A DNA stretch of 64,000 nt. Source: Aeolococcus sp035552595 (GTDB lineage Bacteria; Chloroflexota; Dormibacteria; Aeolococcales; Aeolococcaceae). The notes below the pieces were generated by a model. The model ran no database searches. It was not told the origin of the DNA and worked only from the letters and a program-made list of their open reading frames with translations. The DNA lies in NCBI GenBank assembly GCA_035552595.1, contig DASZKZ010000032.1:25435-89434 (forward strand), read 5' to 3'. How positions within the stretch are numbered: the stretch's first letter is position 1; each line of letters opens with the position of its first letter. Positions 49,300-58,674 of the stretch are shown here, in pieces. The position numbers and the translations under genes are program-made.

Positions 49300-49946
49300 G
49301 TCGCCGCCACCGTGACGCGCCCCCGTGAGAGAGCCCGCTGCACAGCGGCCAGCACGAGGTCGGCGATGATCCCGATCAGGGCCACGGGGATGATCCCGGC
49401 GAGGACCTGCTCGAGGGTGCCGGTGTCGCGGGTGAGGGCGGCGAAGATGGGCTGGCCGAGGTCGTTCGCCCCCACCGCCGCCCCGACGGTGGCGATGGCC
49501 ACGATCATCACCGTCGCCTGGCGCAGCCCGGCGAGGATCACCGGCACCGCCAGCGGCAGCTCGACGCGGGTGAGCTGCTGTACCGCGCTCATCCCCATGC
49601 CGCGCGCCGCCTCGGTCACGGCGGGATCGACGGCCATGATGCCCGCGCGCGTGTTGCGCACGATGGGCAGCAGCGCGTAGAGGATGAGCCCGATGATGAC
49701 GGGCGGGTTGCCCAGCCCGAACCAGATGGAGAGGAGCCCGAAGAGGGCGAAGCTGGGGACCGTCAGAATGGTGCTGGTGACGGCGAGGATGAAGGTCGCG
49801 AAGCGCTCTGAACGCGATGCCAGGACGCCGAGGCCCAGCCCGAGGACCCCAGCGACGGCCATGCAGATGGCGACGATCTCGAGGTGAGTGACCACCTGGG
49901 GCCCGAGGGTGTCCCAGTTGTCCAGGATGTACCGCAGGGTGCTCAC
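49296..49946 (-). CDS. Glycine-betaine/proline ABC transporter permease (OpuBB-like)
   Basis: A 216-residue permease, first gene of the four-gene transporter operon. About five to six helices; EAA loop EAARGMGMSAVQQLTRVELPLAV and the branch motif VGAAVGANDLGQPIF. GTG start. The 96 bases upstream (49947-50042) contain a short hairpin GGGGCAAGCCCC just after the ispG stop and TAAGAT near 50010 as a possible weak -10, but no clear -35. Confidence 0.92.
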   Translation of the reverse strand: MSTLRYILDNWDTLGPQVVTHLEIVAICMAVAGVLGLGLGVLASRSERFATFILAVTSTILTVPSFALFGLLSIWFGLGNPPVIIGLILYALLPIVRNTRAGIMAVDPAVTEAARGMGMSAVQQLTRVELPLAVPVILAGLRQATVMIVAIATVGAAVGANDLGQPIFAALTRDTGTLEQVLAGIIPVALIGIIADLVLAAVQRALSRGRVTVAAT

Positions 49947-50042
49947 TGAGAGTCGTCTCGCTGCGGCGGCAAGTCCTGAGCCCGCGGGAACCCGCCTGTC
50001 CCCACTGGGTCACATCTTATCGTTCGGGGTGGGGGCTTGCCC

Positions 50043-51218
50043 CTAGCCGACCGCCAGCGGCAGCGACCGCAGAGGCGCCTGGCCATCACCGAGGCCGGTG
50101 GGGAGCGGCTCCCCGGCGGCGAGCAGGCGGGCGTCCTCGGCGGCGATCGCCTTCAGCTCGGTGACCAGAGAGTCGATGAGCTGCTCCTGGGGGAGCGAGG
50201 CGATCACCTTGCCGCCCCGGTAGAGAATCCCCTTCTGGCGGCCGCCGGCGATGCCGATGTCGGCGTGCATGCCCTCGCCCGGCCCGTTGACGACGCAGCC
50301 CATCACCGAGACGTTGATGGTGCGGCGGACCTCACGGAGGGCCTCCTCGACGCGCGCCACCATGGGGAACATGTCGATCTCGAGGCGGCCGCAGGTGGGA
50401 CAGGCGATCAGGTTGGGACCGCTGCCCGTCTCACTGAGGTTCTGGAGGATCTGCCGGCCCACCCTGACCTCGTCCTCGGGCTCCCCCACCAGCGAGACGC
50501 GGATGGTGTCGCCGATCCCCTCGGCGAGCAGGATGCCGATGCCCATGGCGCTCTTGACGCTGCCCGATTCGACGGGACCCGCCTCGGTGAGGCCGAGGTG
50601 GAGCGGGTAGCGGTTGCCCAGGGCCGCGAACTTGCGGTTGACGGCGATGTTGGTGAGCACGTCGCTGGCCTTGAGGGACACCTTGATGTTGCGGAAGTCG
50701 AGCTCTTCGAGGATGCGGATGTGGCCCAGCGCTGCTTCGACCATGTGCTCGGCCGTCTCCTCGATGCTGGCCCCACGGCCACGTTCCAGCTCCTTGCGCT
50801 GGGGGATGCTGCCGCTGTTGACGCCGATGCGGATGGGCACGTCGCGGGCCGCCGCCTCGGCGGCGATGTCTCGCACCTTGGTGGCGTCGGTGATGTTGCC
50901 CGGATTGAGTCGCAGGCAGGCGATGCCGGCTTCGAGCGCACGCAGCGCCAGGGGCGCGTCGTAGTGCACATCGGCGATCACCGGGATGGGCGAGCCCTTG
51001 ACGATCTCGCGCATGGCCACTCCGGCCTCGGGCGTGTCACAGGTGACCCGGATGATGTCGGCGCCGGCCTTGGCGGCCCTCTCGATCTGGGCGAGCGTCG
51101 CCCTCACGTCCTCGGTCTGCGTCTTGGTCATGGTCTGCACCGGGATCGGTGCAGCACCGCCGACGATGACGCCGCCGACGTTGACGGGGATGGTGGCGCG
51201 TCTGCTGATGGTGCTCAT
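50043..51218 (-). CDS. ispG: 4-hydroxy-3-methylbut-2-enyl diphosphate synthase (flavodoxin)
   Basis: Penultimate MEP-pathway enzyme, a [4Fe-4S] protein that converts MEcPP to HMBPP. The 391-residue bacterial form has the TIM-barrel N-terminus (PVQTMTKTQTEDV, CDTPEAGVAM, LRLNPGNI). The Fe-S domain has CPTCGRLEIDMF and MGCVVNGPGEGMHADIG, with the three cluster Cys and the Glu ligand. ATG 51218 overlaps the rseP stop (ATGA). The dxr gene, two steps of transcription upstream, supplies an earlier step. Confidence 0.96.
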   Translation of the reverse strand: MSTISRRATIPVNVGGVIVGGAAPIPVQTMTKTQTEDVRATLAQIERAAKAGADIIRVTCDTPEAGVAMREIVKGSPIPVIADVHYDAPLALRALEAGIACLRLNPGNITDATKVRDIAAEAAARDVPIRIGVNSGSIPQRKELERGRGASIEETAEHMVEAALGHIRILEELDFRNIKVSLKASDVLTNIAVNRKFAALGNRYPLHLGLTEAGPVESGSVKSAMGIGILLAEGIGDTIRVSLVGEPEDEVRVGRQILQNLSETGSGPNLIACPTCGRLEIDMFPMVARVEEALREVRRTINVSVMGCVVNGPGEGMHADIGIAGGRQKGILYRGGKVIASLPQEQLIDSLVTELKAIAAEDARLLAAGEPLPTGLGDGQAPLRSLPLAVG

Positions 51219-52555
51219 TGGGGTCTGCTGACATCTCCGATGGTGACATAGATGGCGAAGAGGACAACCGCCGCCAGGCCGACCGCGTAGATGAGGGCCT
51301 CCCGCCGGGGATCGAGGCGGCGCCGGCGCACCGCCTCGAGCAGGATCAGGAATGCCTTGCCCCCGTCGAGGAATGGGATGGGGAGCACGTTGACGAGCCC
51401 CAGGTTCATGCTCACGAAGGCGATCCAATAGGCGAGCGACCTGCCTCCCTGGTGGGTGGCCGTCACGGTCTCGCGCACGATGCCCACCGGCCCCGACAGA
51501 CCCTGCGGGCCGGTGATGCCGCCGCTCTTGGGGTTGGTGACCAGGTTGGAGAGGTCGCTGAAGGTGGTGGTGACGAAGGTGGGGATCTGGCCGAACCCGT
51601 CGGCGAGCGCCTGGCCCACCGGCTCCCCGTCGTAGTTGGGCGACACCCCCAGCCGCCACGCTGCCTGGACGGCGCCGGCCGCGCCACTGCCATCCCCGAT
51701 GGCCGAGGCGGTCAGGTCGGAGTAGCTCGCGCCTCGGGTGCCGTCGGCGTTGATCAGGAAGCCCGTGACCCGGACCGCGTGGCCGCTTCCCAGGACCTGG
51801 GCGGGATCACCGGTCGACACCGGCTGATCGTTGACCGCGGTGACCACGAACTCGGCGCCAACCGGGAGCTCGGCCACGGTCTGGACCGGCGCGGAGCCCG
51901 GCGACGGTGACGGCGCTCCCGGGCTCGGCGTGGCCGTGGCGGGGGCCTGGACCCCGTTGACGATGATCAGCGAGGGCCGGATCGTGACCGTGTGGGTGGA
52001 GCCACCGCTGGCGTAGACCACCGTCATCGGCCGCCCCGCCGCCGCCGCTGTCGCCGCATGGAGGTCGGTGGCGACATCTGTCGCGGTGTCGTGGCGGATG
52101 GCCCGGCCGTCGACGCTGAGGATCACGTCGCCGTCATGGAGGCCCGCCTGCTGGGCGGCCGCGCCGGGCTGGATGTGTGAGGCGTTGGGCAGGGTGAGCA
52201 GGATGGTGAAGAGGAGGCCCGCGAAGACCATGTTGGTGACGATGCCGGCCAGGATGGTGGCCATCCGCTTGGGGATGGAGGCCCGGTAGAAGTTGCGCTC
52301 CCCGGCGTCCGCCTCCCCCTCCAGGCCGAGCATGCCGGCCATGCGCACGAACCCGCCGGCGGGGATGACGCGCAGGGAGTAGGTGGTCTCACCGACGCGC
52401 TTGGACGCGATCCGGGGACCGAATCCGACCGAGAACTCGTCGACCCGGACCCCGCAGAGCTTGCCCACGAGAAAGTGGCCGCCCTCGTGGACCAGCACGA
52501 CGGTGAGCAGGACCAGGATGACCGCACCGACCACGGTGAGAACGTCGAGGATCAC
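51215..52555 (-). CDS. rseP: RseP/RasP-type site-2 intramembrane metalloprotease
   Basis: Zinc protease that cuts transmembrane anti-sigma factors and remnant signal peptides. The 446-residue protein has HEGGH in VVLVHEGGHFLVGK (zinc site) and the third ligand in VNVLPIPFLDGGK. A PDZ domain follows the second helix (GLHDGDVILSVDGRAI) and is unusually long, with a Pro/Ser-rich insert (about residues 225-245). GTG at 52555 overlaps dxr (GTGA). The local SigB-like system has no transmembrane anti-sigma factor, so its targets lie elsewhere. Confidence 0.93.
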   Translation of the reverse strand: MILDVLTVVGAVILVLLTVVLVHEGGHFLVGKLCGVRVDEFSVGFGPRIASKRVGETTYSLRVIPAGGFVRMAGMLGLEGEADAGERNFYRASIPKRMATILAGIVTNMVFAGLLFTILLTLPNASHIQPGAAAQQAGLHDGDVILSVDGRAIRHDTATDVATDLHAATAAAAGRPMTVVYASGGSTHTVTIRPSLIIVNGVQAPATATPSPGAPSPSPGSAPVQTVAELPVGAEFVVTAVNDQPVSTGDPAQVLGSGHAVRVTGFLINADGTRGASYSDLTASAIGDGSGAAGAVQAAWRLGVSPNYDGEPVGQALADGFGQIPTFVTTTFSDLSNLVTNPKSGGITGPQGLSGPVGIVRETVTATHQGGRSLAYWIAFVSMNLGLVNVLPIPFLDGGKAFLILLEAVRRRRLDPRREALIYAVGLAAVVLFAIYVTIGDVSRPQ

Positions 52556-53727
52556 GCCGTGCTCACCGCCCCGGCGATGTGGTCGGAGGCGAAGGTCCGC
52601 GCCCAGGCGTCGGCGTCGAGGATGTCGGCGAGTGACGGGGCCGTCACCGCCGGGGCTGCCGAGACGGTCTCCGCCACCAGGGGGACGATCCGGTCGTAGC
52701 CGATCCGGGACTCGAGGAACGCGGCCACCGCCACCTCGTTGGCGGCGTTGAGCACCGCCGGTGACACGCCGCCCGCCTCGCCGGCGGCACGCGCCAGCGC
52801 CACCGCTGGAAAGCGGGCGGAGTCGACCTCGAAGAACTCGAGGGCGGTGCCGGTCAGCTGAACCGCCGCCGCGATCCCGGGCAGGCGTTCGCCGTCGGCG
52901 AGGGCGAGGGCGATGGGAACGCGCATGTCGGGGACGCCGAGCTGGGCCATGACAGCGCCGTCGATGAACTCGACGAAAGAGTGGACGATGCTGCGCGGGT
53001 GGATGACCACGCCGATGTCCGGGTAGGCGACGTCGAAGAGGAAGTGGGCCTCGATGATCTCGAGCCCCTTGTTCATCATCGTCGCCGAATCGATGGTCAC
53101 CTTGGGACCCATCGTCCAGGTGGGGTGGCGGAGGGCCTCGGCCACCGTCACGGCCGGGAAGCTGGCGGGGTCGCGCTCCCGGAACGGGCCGCCGCTGGCG
53201 GTGAGGACGAGGCGGCGCACGGCGTCGGCCCGCTCGCCGCGGAGGCACTGCCAGAGGGCGCTGTGCTCGCTGTCGACCGGGAGGATCCTGGCGGCGGCGG
53301 CCGCGGCCCGGGATTTGACCAGCTCGCCGGCCATGACCAGGACCTCCTTGGTGGCCGTGGCGACGGTTCGCCCCGCGTCCAGCGCCGCCAGCGTGGGCCG
53401 CAGGGCGGCGGCGCCGGGGATGGCCACACAGACCACGTCGGAATCCATCGCGGCCAGCTCGCACGCCGCCTCCAGGCCGGCGTCCATGCCGGCGACCAGC
53501 TCCTGCCCGGGCGGCGGAGCCACCACCACCGCCCGGGCCACCCCGAAGCGCGCGGCCACCTCGGCGAGGCCCTGGACGTCGCTGCCCGCGGCCACGCCGA
53601 CCAGCTCGAAGCGGTCGGGAAAGCGGGCGACCACGTCGCAGCACTGGCGGCCGATGGAGCCGGTGGCACCGAGGAGCACGACGCGCCGTGGCGGGGAGGC
53701 GGCGCTGGCGGAGGGGGTGGCGGTCAT
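52552..53727 (-). CDS. dxr: 1-deoxy-D-xylulose 5-phosphate reductoisomerase
   Basis: Second enzyme of the MEP isoprenoid pathway, converting DXP to MEP with NADPH. The 391-residue protein has the NADPH site VVLLGATGSIGRQCCDVV. LPVDSEHSALWQCL and TASGGPFRERDP form the catalytic and metal region, followed by ATMMNKGLEIIEAHFLF and the late VLNAANEVAVAAFL. ATG 53727 with GGAG-like sites upstream. Its overlap with rseP by GTGA and its place before ispG match the common dxr-rseP-ispG cluster. Confidence 0.96.
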   Translation of the reverse strand: MTATPSASAASPPRRVVLLGATGSIGRQCCDVVARFPDRFELVGVAAGSDVQGLAEVAARFGVARAVVVAPPPGQELVAGMDAGLEAACELAAMDSDVVCVAIPGAAALRPTLAALDAGRTVATATKEVLVMAGELVKSRAAAAAARILPVDSEHSALWQCLRGERADAVRRLVLTASGGPFRERDPASFPAVTVAEALRHPTWTMGPKVTIDSATMMNKGLEIIEAHFLFDVAYPDIGVVIHPRSIVHSFVEFIDGAVMAQLGVPDMRVPIALALADGERLPGIAAAVQLTGTALEFFEVDSARFPAVALARAAGEAGGVSPAVLNAANEVAVAAFLESRIGYDRIVPLVAETVSAAPAVTAPSLADILDADAWARTFASDHIAGAVSTA

Positions 53728-53764
53728 CGCTCCATTCTCCGCCAAGGCCCGGGCAGAGAACCCC

Positions 53765-54601
53765 TCACGTGAGCGAGATGAGCCGGTAGAAGCAGTACAC
53801 CGCCGGCGCCACCAGCACCAGGCTGTCGAGGCGATCGAGGAGCCCGCCGTGGCCGGGGATCAGGGTGCTGGAGTTCTTGGCGCCGCCCTGTCGTTTGAGT
53901 GCCGACTCGGCCAGGTCTCCCGCCTGGGCCACGATCGCCACAAGCACCCCCTCCAGGGCGCCCAGCCAGGGCGCGATGCCGAGCAGCAGGCGGCCGAGGA
54001 TCGCGGCGGCGATCACGGCCGCCACCAGGCCGGCGACCGCGCCCTCCACCGACTTGTGCGGGGAGAGCCCGGGGAAGAAGGGGCGCCGGCCCCAGGCACT
54101 GCCGGCCACGTAGGCGGCGGTATCGCAGAGGACGACCGCCGCGAGCGGGACGACGACGGCCTCGACGCCGAAGCCATGGTCGGTGGGGCGCCAGGTGAGC
54201 AGGGCGACGTAGTAGCCCAGCGAGAAGCCCAGGTACACGGCGCCGGCGAGCGCGGCCATCCAGCCGCGCCACGACAGACCGGCCACAACCACGCCCACCA
54301 TCCCCACGACCAGGGCGCCCCCCATCCCGATGTCGAGGGCGGCCGGAGCCGTGGGGACCGCGAAGCGGATGGCCAGCCACACCGTCAGCGGGAGGAGCAG
54401 CCACAGCGGTGGGCGCGCATCGATGCGGCCCGCCAGCCCGGCAAACTCCCAGGCCCCGACCGCGGCGGCCGCCGCCACCACCGCCACGAAGAGCGAGCCG
54501 CCGGCGGCGACCGCGCCCCCCACCAGGAGCAGGAGCAGCAGCCCGGAGATCCAGCGCACCACCGTCCGGGATGGAGCCCTGACTGCCGTGGCACCGGCCA
54601 C
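53765..54601 (-). CDS. cdsA: Phosphatidate cytidylyltransferase
   Basis: Makes CDP-diacylglycerol from phosphatidic acid and CTP at the membrane. The 278-residue polytopic protein has the family signature in SPHKSVEGAVAGL and at the C-terminus STLIPGHGGLLDRLDSLV, plus AQAGDLAESALKR. The start is uncertain: GTG 54601 has GAGG ten bases upstream; the frame stays open to 54715 inside uppS. It lies between uppS and dxr as in many bacteria. Confidence 0.93.
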   Translation of the reverse strand: MAGATAVRAPSRTVVRWISGLLLLLLVGGAVAAGGSLFVAVVAAAAAVGAWEFAGLAGRIDARPPLWLLLPLTVWLAIRFAVPTAPAALDIGMGGALVVGMVGVVVAGLSWRGWMAALAGAVYLGFSLGYYVALLTWRPTDHGFGVEAVVVPLAAVVLCDTAAYVAGSAWGRRPFFPGLSPHKSVEGAVAGLVAAVIAAAILGRLLLGIAPWLGALEGVLVAIVAQAGDLAESALKRQGGAKNSSTLIPGHGGLLDRLDSLVLVAPAVYCFYRLISLT

Positions 54602-54633
54602 GGCGGTGACCTCGCCGCGCGGCGGGCCGCCGC

Positions 54634-55416
54634 TCAGAGCGAGGCCGGCGCCGTCAGCGCCTCCCCCACCCGCGCGGGAGCCTTGGGAACGGCGCCGAAG
54701 CGGCGGTCGCGACACGCGTAGGCGGCCAGGGCGCTCTCGATGGCGGCGGCGCCGAAGTCGGGCCAGAGGGTCTCGGTGACGTAGATCTCCGCGTAGGCGG
54801 CCTGCCAGAGCATGAAGTTGCTGATGCGCATCTCCCCGGCGGTGCGAACGATCAGGTCGGGGTCGGGAAGGCCGGCGGTGTAGAGCGCCCCGCCGAGGGT
54901 CTCGGCGTCGAGATCAGCCAGGTCGCACCCGCGGGCGGCGAGATCGCGAACCGCGGCGACGATCTCGTGGCGTCCGCCGTAGTTGATGGCGATGTTGAGC
55001 ATGGCGCGGGTGTTTCCACTGGTCAGCTCCTCGGCCTCGCGCACCTTGCGCTGGAGGCGCGGGCTCAGCTTGGAGCGGTCGCCGATGGCGCGGATCTGGA
55101 TCCCCTCGCCATGCATCTCGCCGACCTCTGAGTCGATGGTCTCGCCGAAGAGCTGCATGAGCGCCGCCACCTCGTGGCGCGGGCGCGACCAGTTCTCGGT
55201 GCTGAACGCGTAGAGGGTGAGGATGTGGACCCCGGCCTCGTGGCAGGCCTCCATGACGGGCCTGATCGTCGCCACCCCGGCGCGGTGGCCGGCGGCGCGG
55301 GGCAGGTGACGGCGGCGCGCCCAGCGACCGTTGCCGTCCATGATGATGCCGATGTGGCGCGGCAGCTCGGGGTTGGATGGCTCGGGAATGGCGGCTGGCG
55401 ATGGCGGTCGCTGCAT
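54634..55416 (-). CDS. uppS: Isoprenyl (undecaprenyl) diphosphate synthase
   Basis: Condenses isopentenyl diphosphate units in cis to form the undecaprenyl carrier for peptidoglycan. The 260-residue protein has HIGIIMDGNGRWARRR at the start (catalytic Asp and Arg). GHRAGVATIRPVMEACHEAG, LYAFSTENWSRP and the late RTAGEMRISNFMLWQAAYAE then follow. ATG start; product chain length cannot be told from sequence. It is followed by cdsA after 32 bases. Confidence 0.95.
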   Translation of the reverse strand: MQRPPSPAAIPEPSNPELPRHIGIIMDGNGRWARRRHLPRAAGHRAGVATIRPVMEACHEAGVHILTLYAFSTENWSRPRHEVAALMQLFGETIDSEVGEMHGEGIQIRAIGDRSKLSPRLQRKVREAEELTSGNTRAMLNIAINYGGRHEIVAAVRDLAARGCDLADLDAETLGGALYTAGLPDPDLIVRTAGEMRISNFMLWQAAYAEIYVTETLWPDFGAAAIESALAAYACRDRRFGAVPKAPARVGEALTAPASL

Positions 55417-55470
55417 GTGTACTGAACGCCTGGTTGCTGACGGCGGTTTCGGCAGCCGGACGGCACGAGA

Positions 55471-56064
55471 TCACACCTCGAGGATCTCGGCCTCCTTCCG
55501 CTGCGCGAGGTCGTCCACCTTGCTGATGAAGGAATCGGTGATGTGCTGCACCTCCGCAATGTTGCGCTCGATCTCGTCCTTGGAGACGTGCCCCTCCTTC
55601 TCCAGCTTGCGCAGATGGTCCACCTCGTCGCGGCGGATGTTGCGCACCGCGATGCGAGCCTCCTCGGCCTTCTGCTTGACCAGCTTGGCGAACTCCCTGC
55701 GGCGCTCTTCGGTGAGCGGGGGGATGGCGATGCGGATCACCTGTCCGTCATTGCTGGGGTTGAGCGCCAGCTCGCCCTTCTGCAGCGCCTTCTCAATCGC
55801 CTGGATGGAGCTGCGATCGTAGGGCTGGATGAGCAGCAACCGTGCCTCGGGGGCGGTGATCCCGGCGATGCTCTGCAGTGCTGTCGGGGTGCCGTAATAG
55901 TCGACCAGGACCCGGTCGACCAGCGATGGTGTGGCCCGGCCGGTGCGCACTCCGCCGAGGTCCTTGTGGAGAGCCTCCAGGCTCTTCTCCATGCGCACCT
56001 CGGCGTCGATGAGTCGCTCCTGGATCTGGGCCTGGGAGTCCTCGGAACGTGTGCGATCGCTCAC
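55471..56064 (-). CDS. frr: Ribosome recycling factor
   Basis: Splits post-termination ribosomes together with EF-G. The 197-residue protein contains MEKSLEALHKDLGGVRTGRA, TPTALQSIAGITAPEARLL, GQVIRIAIPPLTEERRREF and RNIRRDEVDHLRKLEKEG, the standard order of RRF. GTG at 56064 overlaps the pyrH stop (GTGA). The rpsB-tsf-pyrH-frr order is one of the most conserved in bacteria. Confidence 0.97.
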   Translation of the reverse strand: MSDRTRSEDSQAQIQERLIDAEVRMEKSLEALHKDLGGVRTGRATPSLVDRVLVDYYGTPTALQSIAGITAPEARLLLIQPYDRSSIQAIEKALQKGELALNPSNDGQVIRIAIPPLTEERRREFAKLVKQKAEEARIAVRNIRRDEVDHLRKLEKEGHVSKDEIERNIAEVQHITDSFISKVDDLAQRKEAEILEV

Positions 56065-56828
56065 TCGCTGCCTCCGTGGGCGTCGACGCGGGTGCCGATG
56101 TCCTCGCCGAGCACGACGCGCTCGATGCTGCCCTCGGCGAGCAGGTTGAAGACGATGATCGGAGTGCCGTTGTCCATGCACAGGGTCAGGGCGGTGTTGT
56201 CCATCACCTCGAGGCCGCGGTTGAGCACCTCCATGTAGGTGAGGTGGCGGAGCCGGGTCGCCGACGGGTTCTTGAGGGGATCGGCGGTGTAGATCCCGTC
56301 GACCTTGGTCGCCTTGAGGAGAACGTCAGCGCCGATCTCCGCGGCCCGCAGCGCGGCGGTGGTGTCGGTGGTGAAGAACGGGTTTCCCGTCCCCGCCGCG
56401 AGGATCACCACGCGACCCTTCTCCAGGTGGCGGATGGCGCGGCGCGGGATGAACGGCTCGGCGACCTGCTGCATGGCGATCGCCGACTGCACCCTGGTCT
56501 GGATGTCGAGACGCTCCAGAGCGTCACGCAGGGCCAGGGCGTTGATGACGGTGGCGAGCATGCCCATGTAGTCACCGGCGACCCGGTCCAGCCCGTGAGT
56601 GCTGGCCTCCATCCCGCGCACGATGTTGCCGCCCCCGATGACCACCGCCAGCTCGACGCCTCGGGAGTGGACCTTGCCGATCTCCTCGGCGATGCGGCGC
56701 ACCGTCCCGTGATCGATCCCGAAGCTCGATTGGTGACCGAGCAGAGCTTCACCGCTGAGCTTGAGGATGACCCGCGAGTACACGGGCGCCGGCTCAGCGC
56801 TGGCGGTGGCCCTGCCTGTGGCGACCAT
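56061..56828 (-). CDS. pyrH: Uridylate kinase
   Basis: Phosphorylates UMP to UDP; hexameric and allosterically regulated in bacteria. The 255-residue amino-acid-kinase-fold protein has VILKLSGEALLG near the N-terminus and VVIGGGNIVRG. DYMGMLATVINALALRDALE and LLKATKVDGIYTADPLK follow, ending in the ATP-binding and trimer region. ATG 56828; a second translated start a few codons later is possible. Gap of 23 bases to tsf. Confidence 0.96.
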   Translation of the reverse strand: MVATGRATASAEPAPVYSRVILKLSGEALLGHQSSFGIDHGTVRRIAEEIGKVHSRGVELAVVIGGGNIVRGMEASTHGLDRVAGDYMGMLATVINALALRDALERLDIQTRVQSAIAMQQVAEPFIPRRAIRHLEKGRVVILAAGTGNPFFTTDTTAALRAAEIGADVLLKATKVDGIYTADPLKNPSATRLRHLTYMEVLNRGLEVMDNTALTLCMDNGTPIIVFNLLAEGSIERVVLGEDIGTRVDAHGGSE

Positions 56829-56851
56829 CCCGGCGACTCCGGCGGGCCCGC

Positions 56852-57525
56852 TCAGTTCGGCGACGGCGAGCCGGTGCCGTCCTCGTCCGCCGGCGAGCGA
56901 TCGCCGGTCACAGTGGCGCTCTCCCCCACCTGGAAGCGAGCGAACCGGGCAACGGTGATGTTCTCGCCAAGCTTGGCCACAGCCTCGTTGATCAGCTCGC
57001 TCACCTTCTTCTTGCCCTTCTCGTCACGAACGTAGGGTTGCTCCAAAAGACAGATCTCGGCAAAGTAGGCGTCGAGCTTGCCGGCGATGATCCGCTCCTG
57101 GATGTTGGCCGGCTTGTCGGCGATCTGCGCCTGGAAGACGGCGCGCTCGCGGTTCACCACCACCGGGGGGACGTCCTCACGGCGCACGAACAGCGGGGCC
57201 CGCCCCGCGACCTGGAGTGCCAGCTCCTTGGCGAGCTGCCTGAAGTCGTCGGTCTTGGCCACGAAGTCGGTCTCGCAATTGACCTCGATGAGCACGCCGA
57301 GCTTCTGTCCTGAGACCCCGCCCCCGTGGACGTACGCCTCGACGACACCCTCGCTGGCGCTCCGGCTGGCCTTGTCGGCGGCACGAGCCATGCCCTTGGC
57401 GCGCAGCCAGTCCTTGGCCTTCTCAATGTCGCCCTCGGACTCGGTGAGGGCGCGCTTGCAGTCCATCATCCCGGCGCCGGTGAGCTCGCGCAGCTCCTTG
57501 ACCTGCGCCGCGCTGACCTGCGCCA

Positions 57526-57526
<1 letters not shown>
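56852..57526 (-). CDS. tsf: Elongation factor Ts
   Basis: Guanine-nucleotide exchange factor of EF-Tu. The 224-residue protein is the short form, as in Thermus and cyanobacteria: an N-terminal UBA-like domain (VKELRELTGAGMMDCKRALTES), core VLIEVNCETDFVAKTDDF, and one C-terminal subdomain ending VARFARFQVGE, then a polar tail. The ATG at 57526 sits in TGATG with the rpsB stop; GTG one codon earlier is possible. Confidence 0.96.
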
Positions 57527-58386
<860 letters not shown>

Positions 58387-58674
58387 GGGCGTGCCTCCTC
58401 GGGTGTGGTGTGTTCCTCCGCCCTGGATGAACCGCCGGTCACGACCCCACTGCGGAGCACCCGTGCCGGCGTGGCCAGGGCGTGTGTGATGCGGTCATTC
58501 TAACAGGGGCTGATCTTTGGCCAGGGCTCCCTGTCAAGGACCCTCCTTCCTGTGAGGTATCTCCGGCCCTGGTCGGCCCTTCACCGGTCGCTTCCGGCGA
58601 GAGGTGGGATCTGCGCCCGTTCGGCTTGCATGCCGTCGCGGAGCGACAGCGGCGGATCGGCTGCCGATCCCCTG
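58387..58674 (-). promoter_or_regulatory. rpsB leader and operon promoter region
   Basis: A 288-base non-coding stretch between hslU and rpsB. It contains a perfect TTGACA (minus strand, 58537-58532) and TAGAAT (58502-58497), but the spacing of 29 bases is too long for a single sigma-70 promoter. They may belong to different promoters or be chance. GGATCGG-CAG-CCGATCC just after the hslU stop is a short perfect hairpin without a U-tract. An S2-binding leader structure is possible from the position but was not recognised by eye. Confidence 0.4.

Noticed and set aside
50030..50042. GGGGCAAGCCCC hairpin after ispG as an intrinsic terminator
   Set aside because: Five base pairs, two-base loop and no U-tract; too weak to call.
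58497..58537. TTGACA plus TAGAAT as one sigma-70 promoter for rpsB
   Set aside because: The spacer is 29 bases, far from 16-18; kept only as a note on the leader region.
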